DNA of 64,000 nucleotides from assembly GCF_900111155.1 (NCBI RefSeq), contig NZ_FOGG01000004.1, positions 124,001 to 188,000 on the forward strand, given 5' to 3'. Below the pieces are notes generated by a model. The model had not been told where the DNA came from. It saw only the letters and a list, made by a program, of their open reading frames with translations, and did not search any database. Source of the DNA: Pedobacter rhizosphaerae (GTDB lineage Bacteria; Bacteroidota; Bacteroidia; Sphingobacteriales; Sphingobacteriaceae). This document shows, in pieces, positions 1 through 8,261 of the stretch. Every line of letters begins with the position of its first letter. The stretch's first letter is position 1. Position numbers and translations under genes: made by a program.

Positions 1-1045
1 CTTTAGCTTTACGGATAGCATCTTCAGCAACTACTACGTGTTGAGAGTGGTTGAAGTAAGCGAAATCAGGTAGATTGTGTACACGTACCCACTCCATTGG
101 CTTAGCTTTGCTGTCGTCATATTTCTGAGTCTCAGGATCGTAACCTAAAGCATTGTAAATTTTCTTGATCTCAGGAGAAATCTCACCATCATATTTATCT
201 CTTGCCTGTACCGCTTTGTGACAGTTCATACAAACGTTTAATGATGGAATAGTAGCATTTTTAGATTTAAACGCTCCGTTGTGACAATACTGACAATCGA
301 TTTGATTGATACCAGCGTGTAACTCGTGAGAAAATTTAATCGGCTGAACTGGCTGGTAACCGGTATGAACACCAGTATTCCACATACCCATCCATCCGAA
401 TGAACCTAAACAGATAATTAAACATAAAATGAAGAACATCACAAATTTCTTGTTCTTGAACATCTTACGGATACCTACCTTTAATGGCACATCCTCTTCA
501 ATCTCGATACCTTGTTTTTGTAGGATTAAACGTTCTAGTAATTTAGAAGCGCGACCTAACACCACCAAGATCACAATAGCAACAGCTACGATAGCTACGA
601 TACCTGCGATAGATAAACCTGAAGTAGTTTCATCTTTTACAGCTACAGCACCAGTTCCAGCAGCAGGTTTTGGCTCGCCTTCTTTAATGTATGCTAAAAT
701 GCTTTTTACTTTTGCCTCATCCAACTCAGGGAATGAAGTCATGGCAACTTTATTGTTTTCGTTGAAAACTTTAACAGCTGCAGCATCGCCTGAAGCGATT
801 AACGCTTGCGAATTTGGAATCCACTTCAATAACCACTCCTCCGAATGTCTATCCGATACTCCTGTCAACGCAGGACCGATCAATTTAGCATCTAAGGCAT
901 GGCATGAAGAACATTTAGCTTTGAAAAGCGTCCTCCCTTCTTTAGCATCTTGCGCATTTACGGTAGAAACCGCCAGTACGGAAATTGCTGAAAACACGAA
1001 TAACGACTTCCAAACGCTTTTTAAAATCATCGAGATATCTCTCAT
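1..1045 (-). CDS. actA: Alternative complex III pentaheme cytochrome c subunit (ActA-like), 5' part only
   Basis: The minus-strand frame is open from an ATG at 1045 to the left edge, about 348 codons with no stop, so the 3' end lies outside the window. The protein has a signal-like N-terminus ending near VSTVNAQ, a first haem site CSSCH, a hydrophobic segment (GIVAIVAVAIVILVVLG), a second membrane segment (FFILCLIICLGSFGWMG), then CQYCH and CMNCH sites after FSHELHAG. A mono-haem domain, membrane anchors and a multi-haem c3-like domain in that order match the ActA subunit of the quinol:electron-acceptor oxidoreductase of Bacteroidetes. It would pass electrons from menaquinol to c-type cytochromes. 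A second ATG at 1030 is an alternative start. The remaining act genes are expected just beyond position 1; that is inference. Confidence 0.85.
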   Translation of the reverse strand, partial: MRDISMILKSVWKSLFVFSAISVLAVSTVNAQDAKEGRTLFKAKCSSCHALDAKLIGPALTGVSDRHSEEWLLKWIPNSQALIASGDAAAVKVFNENNKVAMTSFPELDEAKVKSILAYIKEGEPKPAAGTGAVAVKDETTSGLSIAGIVAIVAVAIVILVVLGRASKLLERLILQKQGIEIEEDVPLKVGIRKMFKNKKFVMFFILCLIICLGSFGWMGMWNTGVHTGYQPVQPIKFSHELHAGINQIDCQYCHNGAFKSKNATIPSLNVCMNCHKAVQARDKYDGEISPEIKKIYNALGYDPETQKYDDSKAKPMEWVRVHNLPDFAYFNHSQHVVVAEDAIRKAK

Positions 1046-1223
1046 AATGAACACTTTATACTTATTTAATTTATTTTTTGTTGTGAAATGAATGATCGGG
1101 ATACAATAGCCCTTTCAAAACTTGAACAAAAGTATAACTTATTAATAAATCCCATGACATAATAGTGACTTGAAATACAATTTATAATCATTCTAAACAA
1201 ATGCCATTTCAAGCTATTCAGCC

Positions 1224-1264
1224 AATAAAAATGCCCATTTTCGAAGTTCATCTTGAATGGGCAT
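1224..1264 (-). terminator. Intrinsic terminator after the deoxyhypusine-synthase-like gene
   Basis: A perfect 9-bp inverted repeat (ATGCCCATT at 1231-1239, AATGGGCAT at 1256-1264) with a 16-nt loop is followed, reading the minus strand, by TTTTTATT. It lies about 35 bases past the stop at 1300. A second inverted repeat (TCAAAACCAA / TTGGTTTTGA, about 1267-1287) lies between it and the gene. The remaining bases to 1045 show no convincing gene. Confidence 0.7.
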
Positions 1265-1299
1265 CCTCAAAACCAATTTGGTTTTGAACAAATAATTAA

Positions 1300-2280
1300 T
1301 TATTGTTTTAATATCCAGGCAAACATTAAAGGCGCAACAATGGTTGCATCACTTTCTACAATAAACTTAGGCGTATGGATATCTAACTTACCCCAGGTAA
1401 TTTTTTCATTCGGCACAGCGCCAGAATAAGAACCGTATGAAGTAGTAGAATCAGAGATCTGACAGAAATAGCTCCAGAAAGGAATATTTTCCATTTCCAT
1501 ATCCTGATAAAGCATAGGAACTACACAGATTGGAAAGTCGCCGGCAATACCTCCACCAATTTGGAAGAAGCCAATTCCTTTACCTTCGCTGTTGGCAATA
1601 TACCAATCGGCCAACCAGCCCATATACTCAATACCGCTTTTCATGGTCGTAGCTTTAAGCTCTCCTTTCATCACATAAGAAGCGAAAATATTTCCCATGG
1701 TAGAATCTTCCCATCCCGGAACAACAATTGGCAAGTTCTTTTCTGCAGCTGCAAGCATCCAGGAGTTTTTAGGATCAATTTCATAATATTGTTCCAAATC
1801 GCCGCTTAACAGCATTTTGTACATAAATTCATGTGGAAAATATCTTTCTCCGCTGTTATCTGCATCTTTCCAGATTTTATGAATATGTTTTTGCAAACGA
1901 CGGAAAGCTTCTTCTTCCGGAATACAGGTATCTGTAACACGGTTGTAGTGGTTTTCTAAAAGGTCCCACTCGTCTTGCGGACTTAAATCGCGGTAGTTAG
2001 GCACGCGTTTATAATGAGAGTGCGCAACCAGGTTCATAATATCTTCTTCCAGGTTGGCTCCAGTACAAGAAATAATAGCTACTTTATCTTGACGAATCAT
2101 CTCTGCAAGGGAAATTCCCAACTCTGCAGTACTCATCGCGCCAGCTAAGGTGATCATCATTTTTCCACCTTCGTCCAAATGTGTTTCATACCCTTTAGCT
2201 GCATCCATCATTGCCGCAGCATTAAAATGGAGATAATTGCGCTCCATAAACTGAGATATTGGTCCTCTTGTATTGCTCAT
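1300..2280 (-). CDS. Deoxyhypusine synthase family protein
   Basis: This is a 326-residue protein of the deoxyhypusine synthase fold, which binds NAD and spermidine. The hallmark region is VPNEKITWGKL near residue 295, which aligns with the eukaryotic/archaeal DHS motif carrying the catalytic lysine that forms the enzyme-imine intermediate. GGGIAGDFP in the second half fits the NAD-binding region. Bacteria lack the eIF5A/aIF5A target, and bacterial relatives are thought to make homospermidine or related polyamines, so the true substrate here is open. The gene is monocistronic: it has its own terminator and divergent or distant neighbours. It appears full length with no broken motif. The family is clear; the reaction is inference. 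Confidence 0.85.
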   Translation of the reverse strand: MSNTRGPISQFMERNYLHFNAAAMMDAAKGYETHLDEGGKMMITLAGAMSTAELGISLAEMIRQDKVAIISCTGANLEEDIMNLVAHSHYKRVPNYRDLSPQDEWDLLENHYNRVTDTCIPEEEAFRRLQKHIHKIWKDADNSGERYFPHEFMYKMLLSGDLEQYYEIDPKNSWMLAAAEKNLPIVVPGWEDSTMGNIFASYVMKGELKATTMKSGIEYMGWLADWYIANSEGKGIGFFQIGGGIAGDFPICVVPMLYQDMEMENIPFWSYFCQISDSTTSYGSYSGAVPNEKITWGKLDIHTPKFIVESDATIVAPLMFAWILKQ

Positions 2281-2321
2281 TTCGTTTTGTATTATTTTGC
2301 GGCAAAAATAGCGGTTTTTTT

Positions 2322-2368
2322 TTAACTGTTGTTTAATTGTTTAATTGTCTAACTGTTTAATTGTTTAG
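2322..2368. repeat. Short degenerate tandem repeat (GTTTAATT-like)
   Basis: Five or so imperfect copies of a GTTTAATT / CTAACTG type unit run head to tail directly upstream of the deoxyhypusine-synthase-like gene. No function is visible. Confidence 0.6.
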
Positions 2369-2393
2369 TATCGCCTATAGTCAATGCTAAAAC

Positions 2394-2448
2394 CCATGGT
2401 CCGTGACTCACGGACCATGGACAAAATCTCACGGACCATGGACAAGAT
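2394..2448. repeat. Perfect 27-bp palindrome joined to a 21-bp tandem repeat
   Basis: CCATGGTCCGTG (2394-2405) and CACGGACCATGG (2409-2420) form a perfect stem around ACT. The right arm starts a 21-bp unit at 2407 that is repeated once at 2428 with one mismatch, giving a third copy of CACGGACCATGG. It lies 70-125 bases upstream of the barrel gene at 2519. It could be an operator or a cruciform; no binding protein can be named. Confidence 0.75.
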
Positions 2449-2518
2449 CCAACCATTCCACAATAATAATACTAAACATACCAGCTTACCTTTCAGCTAA
2501 ATTCCTTTTCTTTGCCAC

Positions 2519-3649
2519 ATGAAACGAACGCTTGTTTTGCTATCCTTATTTTGCTTCACCTTACCAACAATGGCTCAGATGAAACTGATTAGGAAAATGT
2601 TATCCAATACTAAAGATACTACCCGGAAGGCCAGCTTAATGCCTATCCCTGCTTTGGGTTATGCACAGGAAACCGGTTTTGAATTCGGGGTTGGGGTGTT
2701 GTATTCCTTTTATATGGACAGAAAGGACACCACTAACCGCAGTTCTAACTTTTTTGGTAATGCCACCTATTCTACTAAAAAAACTTATAGTGTTGCCTTA
2801 AGAGGTGATGCCTGGACCAAGGGCAATCTTTACCATATACTAGGTGAAATCAGGTTTAAAAGACAGCCCTTCAACTTCTATGGCTTAGGAAATAATACTC
2901 AAAGTGTTAATGAGGATGATCTCGTACAGCAACAATTAAAATTCCAGTTCGATGTAGAGAAGACTTTTATCAAATATGCTTATACCGGGGTTTCCCTGGG
3001 TTTCGAAAATTACAGCTTTGATGATAAAATTGAAGATGGCGTTTTTGCAAAAGATCCACAAATTTTAGGTAAACCAGGTGGCAAGGCATTATTTGTGGGT
3101 GTTTCTCAAAGTTACGATACCCGTAATTCTAATAACTATCCTACAAAAGGTTTCTTTGGCAGGGTAACCTATCAATATGCACCAGATTTTTTTGGTGGAG
3201 ATAATTTTAATGGCAGCCAGGTAAAAGTGAACATCCGTAATTTCTGGAAAGTAGGGAATAAATTCGTATTGGGTGCACAAGGAATTTACAACACTATTTT
3301 AAGTGATAATACACCTTTTTATCTCCTTCCCCAACTTGGGAATGATGAGATGATGCGGGGGTATTACACTGGCCGTTACCGCGACAAAAATCTTTTAGCC
3401 ATGCAAACCGAGCTTCGCTACCGTTACAATAACCGTTTTGGTGCGGTACTTTTTGCAGGTACGGGAACAGTATGGGGCAGTTCAGACTTTAAGGCCAATG
3501 CATTTAAACCCAACTATGGAGGAGGATTACGTTACTTTTTCGATCCTGCGAAAGGACTTAGTGCCCGTTTAGATTATGGTATAGGCGAGAAAAAGCCAAA
3601 TGAAAAAAGGCAGAGCGGGTTCTACATCAGTTTTGCAGAAGCTTTTTAA
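2519..3649 (+). CDS. BamA/TamA (Omp85)-type outer membrane beta-barrel protein
   Basis: A 376-residue exported protein with a signal peptide ending at TMAQ (about residue 20). It has no POTRA-length N-terminal region, so it is essentially only the barrel. Supporting features are the D15/surface-antigen pattern VGVSQSYDTRNSNNYPTKG, the loop-6-like MRGYYTGRYRD corresponding to the conserved RGF/Y motif, and a C-terminal strand ending in phenylalanine (FYISFAEAF), as expected for Bam-inserted barrels. Small POTRA-less members of this family are common in Bacteroidetes and their cargo is not established. It ends 3 bases before the convergent DUF1345 gene. The palindrome at 2394 lies in its upstream region. 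Confidence 0.8.
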   Translation: MKRTLVLLSLFCFTLPTMAQMKLIRKMLSNTKDTTRKASLMPIPALGYAQETGFEFGVGVLYSFYMDRKDTTNRSSNFFGNATYSTKKTYSVALRGDAWTKGNLYHILGEIRFKRQPFNFYGLGNNTQSVNEDDLVQQQLKFQFDVEKTFIKYAYTGVSLGFENYSFDDKIEDGVFAKDPQILGKPGGKALFVGVSQSYDTRNSNNYPTKGFFGRVTYQYAPDFFGGDNFNGSQVKVNIRNFWKVGNKFVLGAQGIYNTILSDNTPFYLLPQLGNDEMMRGYYTGRYRDKNLLAMQTELRYRYNNRFGAVLFAGTGTVWGSSDFKANAFKPNYGGGLRYFFDPAKGLSARLDYGIGEKKPNEKRQSGFYISFAEAF

Positions 3650-3652
3650 CGA

Positions 3653-4324
3653 TTACTTACTCAAGCCCGCAAGTGCATTAATGGTTAATGCCACAATTAC
3701 GGTATTGAATATAAAGGCGATGAGACTGTGTAAAAGAGAAAGTCTCCTGATTTGCCTGTTAGAGATTTCGACATCAGAAACCTGAAAGGTCATCCCCAAA
3801 ACAAAGGAGAAATAAGCAAAATCAATGAAATCAGGTTTGTCATCTCCCGGAAAATCTAAACCCGATCCATGTTTACCTGAATCGCCCTTTTTATGATTTG
3901 CGTAATAAAGATGGGCATAACGCATACTAAAAGTTGTGTGAACTAAAAACCACGACAAAAACATACCTGATATAGCTGTAATTAAATCTATCGGCTCTAC
4001 TTCCTTATTAACCAGGAGTAAAATTACAGCCAGTAAGCCTGCAAAAGTAGAAACCAGTACTATGGCAAAAATCTCTCCCCGGGTTTCATCCTGCATTTTG
4101 GCCTTCAAATGGGTTTCATCTGCCGAGGTATGAAAAAACATATACCAGTGAAGACTAATCAGCACCAAACAGAAAATATCCCAACCGAACATGATATGGG
4201 TTAACGTCCCCATTTTGATCAGTAGCGAAACAAAGTAAAAGGTAATCCCTATTATAAAACTAATCAGCAGTATAAACAGTGCAGATCGCTTTTGGATTCC
4301 CTTCAATTTCGGTTCAGCATTCAT
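3653..4324 (-). CDS. DUF1345 family multi-pass membrane protein
   Basis: A 223-residue integral membrane protein with about five hydrophobic segments, near residues 15-35, 40-58, 88-108, 115-133 and 195-218. The stretch FAYFSFVLGMTFQVSDVEI followed by IRRLSLLHSLIAFIFNTVIVAL is typical of DUF1345. The function of this family is not known. It starts 4 bases after the stop of the methyltransferase gene, so the two are very probably co-transcribed. It converges on the barrel gene with a 3-base gap and no room for a terminator. Confidence 0.8.
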   Translation of the reverse strand: MNAEPKLKGIQKRSALFILLISFIIGITFYFVSLLIKMGTLTHIMFGWDIFCLVLISLHWYMFFHTSADETHLKAKMQDETRGEIFAIVLVSTFAGLLAVILLLVNKEVEPIDLITAISGMFLSWFLVHTTFSMRYAHLYYANHKKGDSGKHGSGLDFPGDDKPDFIDFAYFSFVLGMTFQVSDVEISNRQIRRLSLLHSLIAFIFNTVIVALTINALAGLSK

Positions 4325-4328
4325 TTAT

Positions 4329-5111
4329 TTAAAATTTTAGCTTAAAGTGCTCTTTGGCTTGTCCTTTTCTAAAATACACCAGTCCAATCCAAAATAAATC
4401 TACGGTTACGGTAACATCCGGATGGTTCTTGATTTCTTCCCAGGCCTCTTTCATTCCCTCGCTCCAATAAATATCGTCAAAAATGAGCAATGAATTTTCG
4501 GTTACCTTTGGCAGGCACCATTTAAAATAATTTAATGTAGCATCTTTGCGGTGATTACCATCTATATACACGAAATCCAGTGTAGATTGTTTCTCAATAA
4601 TATCAGGTAAGATCAGATCAAAATTACCCACATGAAGTTCAATATTAGCTAAATCGAGTTCATTAAAGTTCTTTTTAGCTACTCCAGCAGTTTGGGGGCA
4701 ACCCTCAATCGTAATAATCTCTGCCTCAGGATTTGCCTTAGAAAGATAAGCACTCGTAATGCCCAAACAAGTACCAAGTTCTATCGCTACTTTAGGGCTC
4801 GTATGCTTAGAAAGCCGATAAATTAATTGGGCCAATCGCGGACTTTTTAATGCATTTTTAGCAATCTGACTTACTTTCTTGGTTCGATTCTTATTCAAAT
4901 GAGAACCCGCACCTAAGTCGGTAACCGTGATAATTGAATCGTCATTAAAAAGTTTTTTTCGCTGCAATTCAATATTTTTATATTCAGATTTATCGTTAAA
5001 ATCGTAAATTACCTCATCAGCTAATTGATACACGAATGGCGAGTGAGTACCGTGTCGGCTTTTAGCGGTAAAACGGTGCTTTAAGTAATCTGTAATAAAT
5101 TGAAGTAGCAT
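4329..5111 (-). CDS. Class I SAM-dependent methyltransferase (O-methyltransferase-like)
   Basis: A 260-residue cytoplasmic protein with a Rossmann methyltransferase core. VAIELGTCLGITSAYLSK near residue 109 is motif I for SAM binding, IITIEGCPQTAGVAKKNF supplies the acidic residue that binds the ribose, and FVYIDGNHRKDATLNYFKW is the DGxH pattern seen in Methyltransf_24/O-methyltransferase proteins. The N-terminal 100 residues (TAKSRHGTHSPFVYQL) are conserved in Bacteroidetes relatives. The methyl acceptor cannot be told from sequence. It is first in a two-gene unit with the DUF1345 protein. Confidence 0.8.
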   Translation of the reverse strand: MLLQFITDYLKHRFTAKSRHGTHSPFVYQLADEVIYDFNDKSEYKNIELQRKKLFNDDSIITVTDLGAGSHLNKNRTKKVSQIAKNALKSPRLAQLIYRLSKHTSPKVAIELGTCLGITSAYLSKANPEAEIITIEGCPQTAGVAKKNFNELDLANIELHVGNFDLILPDIIEKQSTLDFVYIDGNHRKDATLNYFKWCLPKVTENSLLIFDDIYWSEGMKEAWEEIKNHPDVTVTVDLFWIGLVYFRKGQAKEHFKLKF

Positions 5112-5155
5112 ATTATTGCAAAAGTAATTAAACGCCGCAAACGAATGTATTTTTT

Positions 5156-6013
5156 ATGGAAAATATCGCAGAGATAAGTGCTTTGGTTAAATTGCTGGAT
5201 GATCCCGATGATGAAGTGTATCACCATGTAGAAAAGAAACTGTTAGAATACGGCGGGGAAGTTATTCACTATTTAGAAACGGCCTGGGAGCAATCATTTG
5301 ACGGATTGCTGCAAGAACGTATTGAAAATATTGTACACCAGATACAATTCAATACAGTTAAAGAAGACCTAAACTTATGGTATTTAAGTGGTGCCTTTGA
5401 TTTACTTCAGGGGGCCTTAATCATTAACCGCTACCAATATCCAGATTTGGATGAGCAAAAGGTAATTAACCAGATTGAAGAAATTAAAAGAGACATTTGG
5501 TTAGGCCTCCAATATGAAATGAGCTCTGTAGAAAAAGTAAAGCTCATTAATCATGTACTGTACCAACAGTATGGCTTTGGTGGAAACACTAAAAACCATC
5601 ACGATCCGCAGAACTCTTACCTCAACCAGGTTTTAGAAAGTAAGAAAGGAAACCAGATTTCTCTGGCAATTATTTATTCTACTTTAGCGCAAAAGCTCGA
5701 TTTACCTGTTTATGGGATCAATTTACCTCAACATTTCATTTTAGGCTATATAGACGAAAGCAAGCAAGATGGTACAGAATATGGCGTACTTTTCTACATC
5801 AACGCTTTTAATAGAGGAAATATTTTTGGAAAACATGATGTAGACCAGTTTCTTCGTCAACTCAATTTAGAACCATTGCCAGAATACTACAGACCTTGCA
5901 GCAATGCCGACATTATTCGGAGGGTGATTAGAAATTTAATTTCTGCTTATGAAAATGCAGGAGCTACTGAAAAAGTCGCCGAACTCACCCAACTCCAGGA
6001 AATTATTGCCTAA
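5156..6013 (+). CDS. SirB1/transglutaminase-like family protein
   Basis: A 285-residue protein with the SirB1 N-terminal (transglutaminase-like) domain: YQQYGFGGNTKNHHDPQNSYL, the KKGNQISLAIIYSTLAQKL block and LPQHFILGYI. Where active transglutaminase folds place cysteine, this protein has GNQIS, as in most SirB1 proteins, so peptidase or transglutaminase activity is unlikely. The histidine in PQHFILGY is kept. The C-terminal 40 residues look helical, as in relatives with TPR-like tails. It runs divergently from the methyltransferase gene with a 44-base gap, and the GH18 gene follows 18 bases later on the same strand, so those two may share a transcript. Confidence 0.8.
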   Translation: MENIAEISALVKLLDDPDDEVYHHVEKKLLEYGGEVIHYLETAWEQSFDGLLQERIENIVHQIQFNTVKEDLNLWYLSGAFDLLQGALIINRYQYPDLDEQKVINQIEEIKRDIWLGLQYEMSSVEKVKLINHVLYQQYGFGGNTKNHHDPQNSYLNQVLESKKGNQISLAIIYSTLAQKLDLPVYGINLPQHFILGYIDESKQDGTEYGVLFYINAFNRGNIFGKHDVDQFLRQLNLEPLPEYYRPCSNADIIRRVIRNLISAYENAGATEKVAELTQLQEIIA

Positions 6014-6031
6014 TCATTCAAACTAAAACCC

Positions 6032-7168
6032 GTGCATAAAAAATTCACCATCCCATTCAGCACCATTGTATTTGCCGCTTCTATCTTAATTATTAACCTG
6101 ATCAGCACGGGTGTAAAAGCCCAAAAAACCGTTAAGCCGAATGTAATTGCTTATTACACGGGCAATAAAACCGTAATTGATAGTTTTCCCATCGAAAAAA
6201 TCAGTCACCTCATTTATAGTTTTGCCCATTTAAAGGGCGATAGTTTGCACATCAATTCTGCCAGAGATACGGCTTTGATTAAGCAAATGGTTTCCTTAAA
6301 AAAGCGAAACCCTGATTTAAAGGTAATGATTGCCATGGGCGGATGGAGTGCCTGTCCTAATTGCTCAGAAGTATTCAGCAGAAACGACGGACGTAAAACC
6401 TTTGCTAAAACCACTAAAGAGTTATTAGATTTCTTGCAGGCCGATGGAATAGATATTGATTGGGAATACCCGGCTGTAGTTGGATATCCCGGGCATAGAT
6501 ATACTGTAGACGACAAACATAATTTTACGCTGCTGATAAAAGAACTGAGAAAGAAACTGGGCAAAAAAACAGAGATCAGCTTTGCGGCTGGCGGCACTAA
6601 AAACTGCATCGATTCTTGCTTTGAATGGGATGAGGTAATACCTTTGGTGAACCGGGTAAATTTAATGAGCTATGATTTAGTAAGTGGTTATGCCACTACC
6701 AGCGGTCACCATACCCCACTTTATTCAACACCTCAGCAAGAGCTTTCTACAGATTATGCCATTAAAGCCTTAAAAGCTTATGGTGTGCCAAACCATAAAA
6801 TTGCCCTGGGAGCAGCATTTTACGGAAGGGTTTTCACAAATTCTACTGATGCCAATCAAGGCCTTTACCAGCCAACCAAATTTGCTTACGGCGTATCATT
6901 TAAGCAATTTAAGGATAAATTCTCTCCCGAAAATGGCTTCAAATACTACTGGGACGATGTGGCCAAGGCCCCTTACCTTTATCACACTGATAGTAAAAGT
7001 TTAGTAACCTTTGATGATCCAAAATCTATATCCCTAAAAACGAAATATGTTATCGATCAAAAACTGAATGGAATTATGTTTTGGGAACTGAATGATGATC
7101 TCTACTCAAATGGTTTACTGGATGTTATCCACGATACCATTCAGAACAAAAATACGCAGGGAAAATAG
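6032..7168 (+). CDS. Secreted glycoside hydrolase family 18 protein (chitinase-like)
   Basis: A 378-residue exported enzyme with a signal peptide (residues 1-30, ending GVKAQ). The GH18 signature is DGIDIDWEYP near residue 140, with the DxxDxDxE order complete including the catalytic Glu. Substrate-barrel features are YYTG near the start, the SYD motif (LMSYDLV) and the final MFWELNDD tryptophan. It should cleave beta-1,4-GlcNAc polymers such as chitin by substrate-assisted catalysis. The start is GTG at 6032; no ATG gives a complete signal peptide. There is no carbohydrate-binding module or T9SS sorting tail. A hairpin terminator follows directly. Confidence 0.85.
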   Translation: MHKKFTIPFSTIVFAASILIINLISTGVKAQKTVKPNVIAYYTGNKTVIDSFPIEKISHLIYSFAHLKGDSLHINSARDTALIKQMVSLKKRNPDLKVMIAMGGWSACPNCSEVFSRNDGRKTFAKTTKELLDFLQADGIDIDWEYPAVVGYPGHRYTVDDKHNFTLLIKELRKKLGKKTEISFAAGGTKNCIDSCFEWDEVIPLVNRVNLMSYDLVSGYATTSGHHTPLYSTPQQELSTDYAIKALKAYGVPNHKIALGAAFYGRVFTNSTDANQGLYQPTKFAYGVSFKQFKDKFSPENGFKYYWDDVAKAPYLYHTDSKSLVTFDDPKSISLKTKYVIDQKLNGIMFWELNDDLYSNGLLDVIHDTIQNKNTQGK

Positions 7169-7170
7169 AA

Positions 7171-7217
7171 AAAAGGAGGCATGGTAGCCATAACCTCCTT
7201 CATTTATAATATTTTTT
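7171..7217 (+). terminator. Intrinsic terminator after the GH18 gene
   Basis: AAGGAGG (7173-7179) pairs with CCTCCTT (7194-7200) and is followed by an AT-rich tract ending in six T. It lies immediately after the stop codon at 7168. Confidence 0.7.
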
Positions 7218-7340
7218 ACAGGTATAACTCAGGATTTATTTTGTCGCCTGTAACAAGCATAACAGCCACATGCGACCATCAAATACTTGATTTTAGTTGG
7301 ATTACTTTTTGGATGAGAGGTTAGAATATCCCAAAAGATA

Positions 7341-8252
7341 TTAAAATTTCTCTTTTTTCATCCATACAGTGAGCAAGTTAAACCAATCCACATCAGAAGT
7401 CTTGTTCTTTAACCCAAAACCATGTCCTCCGTTTTCATAGAGATAAATTGCCGAATGAACTTTATTACGCTTTAAGGCTTCATTTAATAAAATACTATTG
7501 GCAACAGGAACTGTTTTATCATCCTTGGCATGAACCAAAAATATCGGTGGTGTTTTTGTGCTCACGTTTTTATTGGCAGAGAAGTAATGTTTCAATGCAT
7601 CTGTTGGATTCGGTCCTAAAAGATTCTTCATTGTTCCGGTGTGTACCGATTCTTCAAAACTGATAACAGGATACACCAATACGCCAAAATCAGGACGTAA
7701 TTTAATTTTACCGGCCCCCTCAATTTTTACGTCATCATAATGTGCTAACAGGGTTGAAGCAAAATGCCCCCCGGCTGAAAATCCTAAAACACCTACCTTA
7801 TTGGGCTTGATACCATATGCCTTTGCATTTTTCCTCACCAGATAAATGGCTTGTTGCCCATCCTGTAATAAAGCATAGGCCTTATCAACCATAATCTCAT
7901 CGCTTGGCAATCGATACTTCAAAACGAAAGCCGTTACCCCTATTTCATTAAATCTTTTAGCTACATCGAAACCTTCATGCCCGATCGCTAAAATAGAATA
8001 ACCTCCACCAGGGCAAATAATAACGGCAGTACCCGTCGCTTTATCTGCCGGAGCTTTAAATACAGTTAATGTAGGTGTGGTTACCTTTCCAATTCTAGCA
8101 ATACCATCTTTACCCAATTGGGATGTTTCGGTATATGTTTCTGAAGGTTTTGACCCCGGAACTGTTCCTTCATACAAAGGGATAACCTCCTGGGCACTTA
8201 CACCTGTTACCATCATAATCAATAAAATAAAAAGGGAGGATGATTTGATCAT
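7341..8252 (-). CDS. Exported alpha/beta hydrolase (BD-FAE / acetylxylan-esterase-like)
   Basis: A 303-residue protein with a signal peptide ending GVSAQE. The oxyanion-hole motif is CPGGGYS near residue 80, the nucleophile elbow is GFSAGGH (Ser near residue 160), and the C-terminal catalytic Asp and His are in HAKDDKTVP and ENGGHGFG. It is a carbohydrate-esterase-type family often found with plant-polymer enzymes. The substrate is not shown by context, since its upstream partner is prfB, ending 9 bases before this start on the same strand. It is probably read through from prfB. Confidence 0.8.
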   Translation of the reverse strand: MIKSSSLFILLIMMVTGVSAQEVIPLYEGTVPGSKPSETYTETSQLGKDGIARIGKVTTPTLTVFKAPADKATGTAVIICPGGGYSILAIGHEGFDVAKRFNEIGVTAFVLKYRLPSDEIMVDKAYALLQDGQQAIYLVRKNAKAYGIKPNKVGVLGFSAGGHFASTLLAHYDDVKIEGAGKIKLRPDFGVLVYPVISFEESVHTGTMKNLLGPNPTDALKHYFSANKNVSTKTPPIFLVHAKDDKTVPVANSILLNEALKRNKVHSAIYLYENGGHGFGLKNKTSDVDWFNLLTVWMKKEKF

Positions 8253-8261
8253 AGTTATATT

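Noticed and set aside
429..1091. 220-codon plus-strand ORF
   Set aside because: It lies antisense to the cytochrome subunit, whose CxxCH motifs and membrane segments show the minus strand is coding.
1066..1251. 61-codon minus-strand ORF upstream of the cytochrome gene
   Set aside because: It starts within the terminator hairpin of the upstream gene and shows no recognisable protein features.
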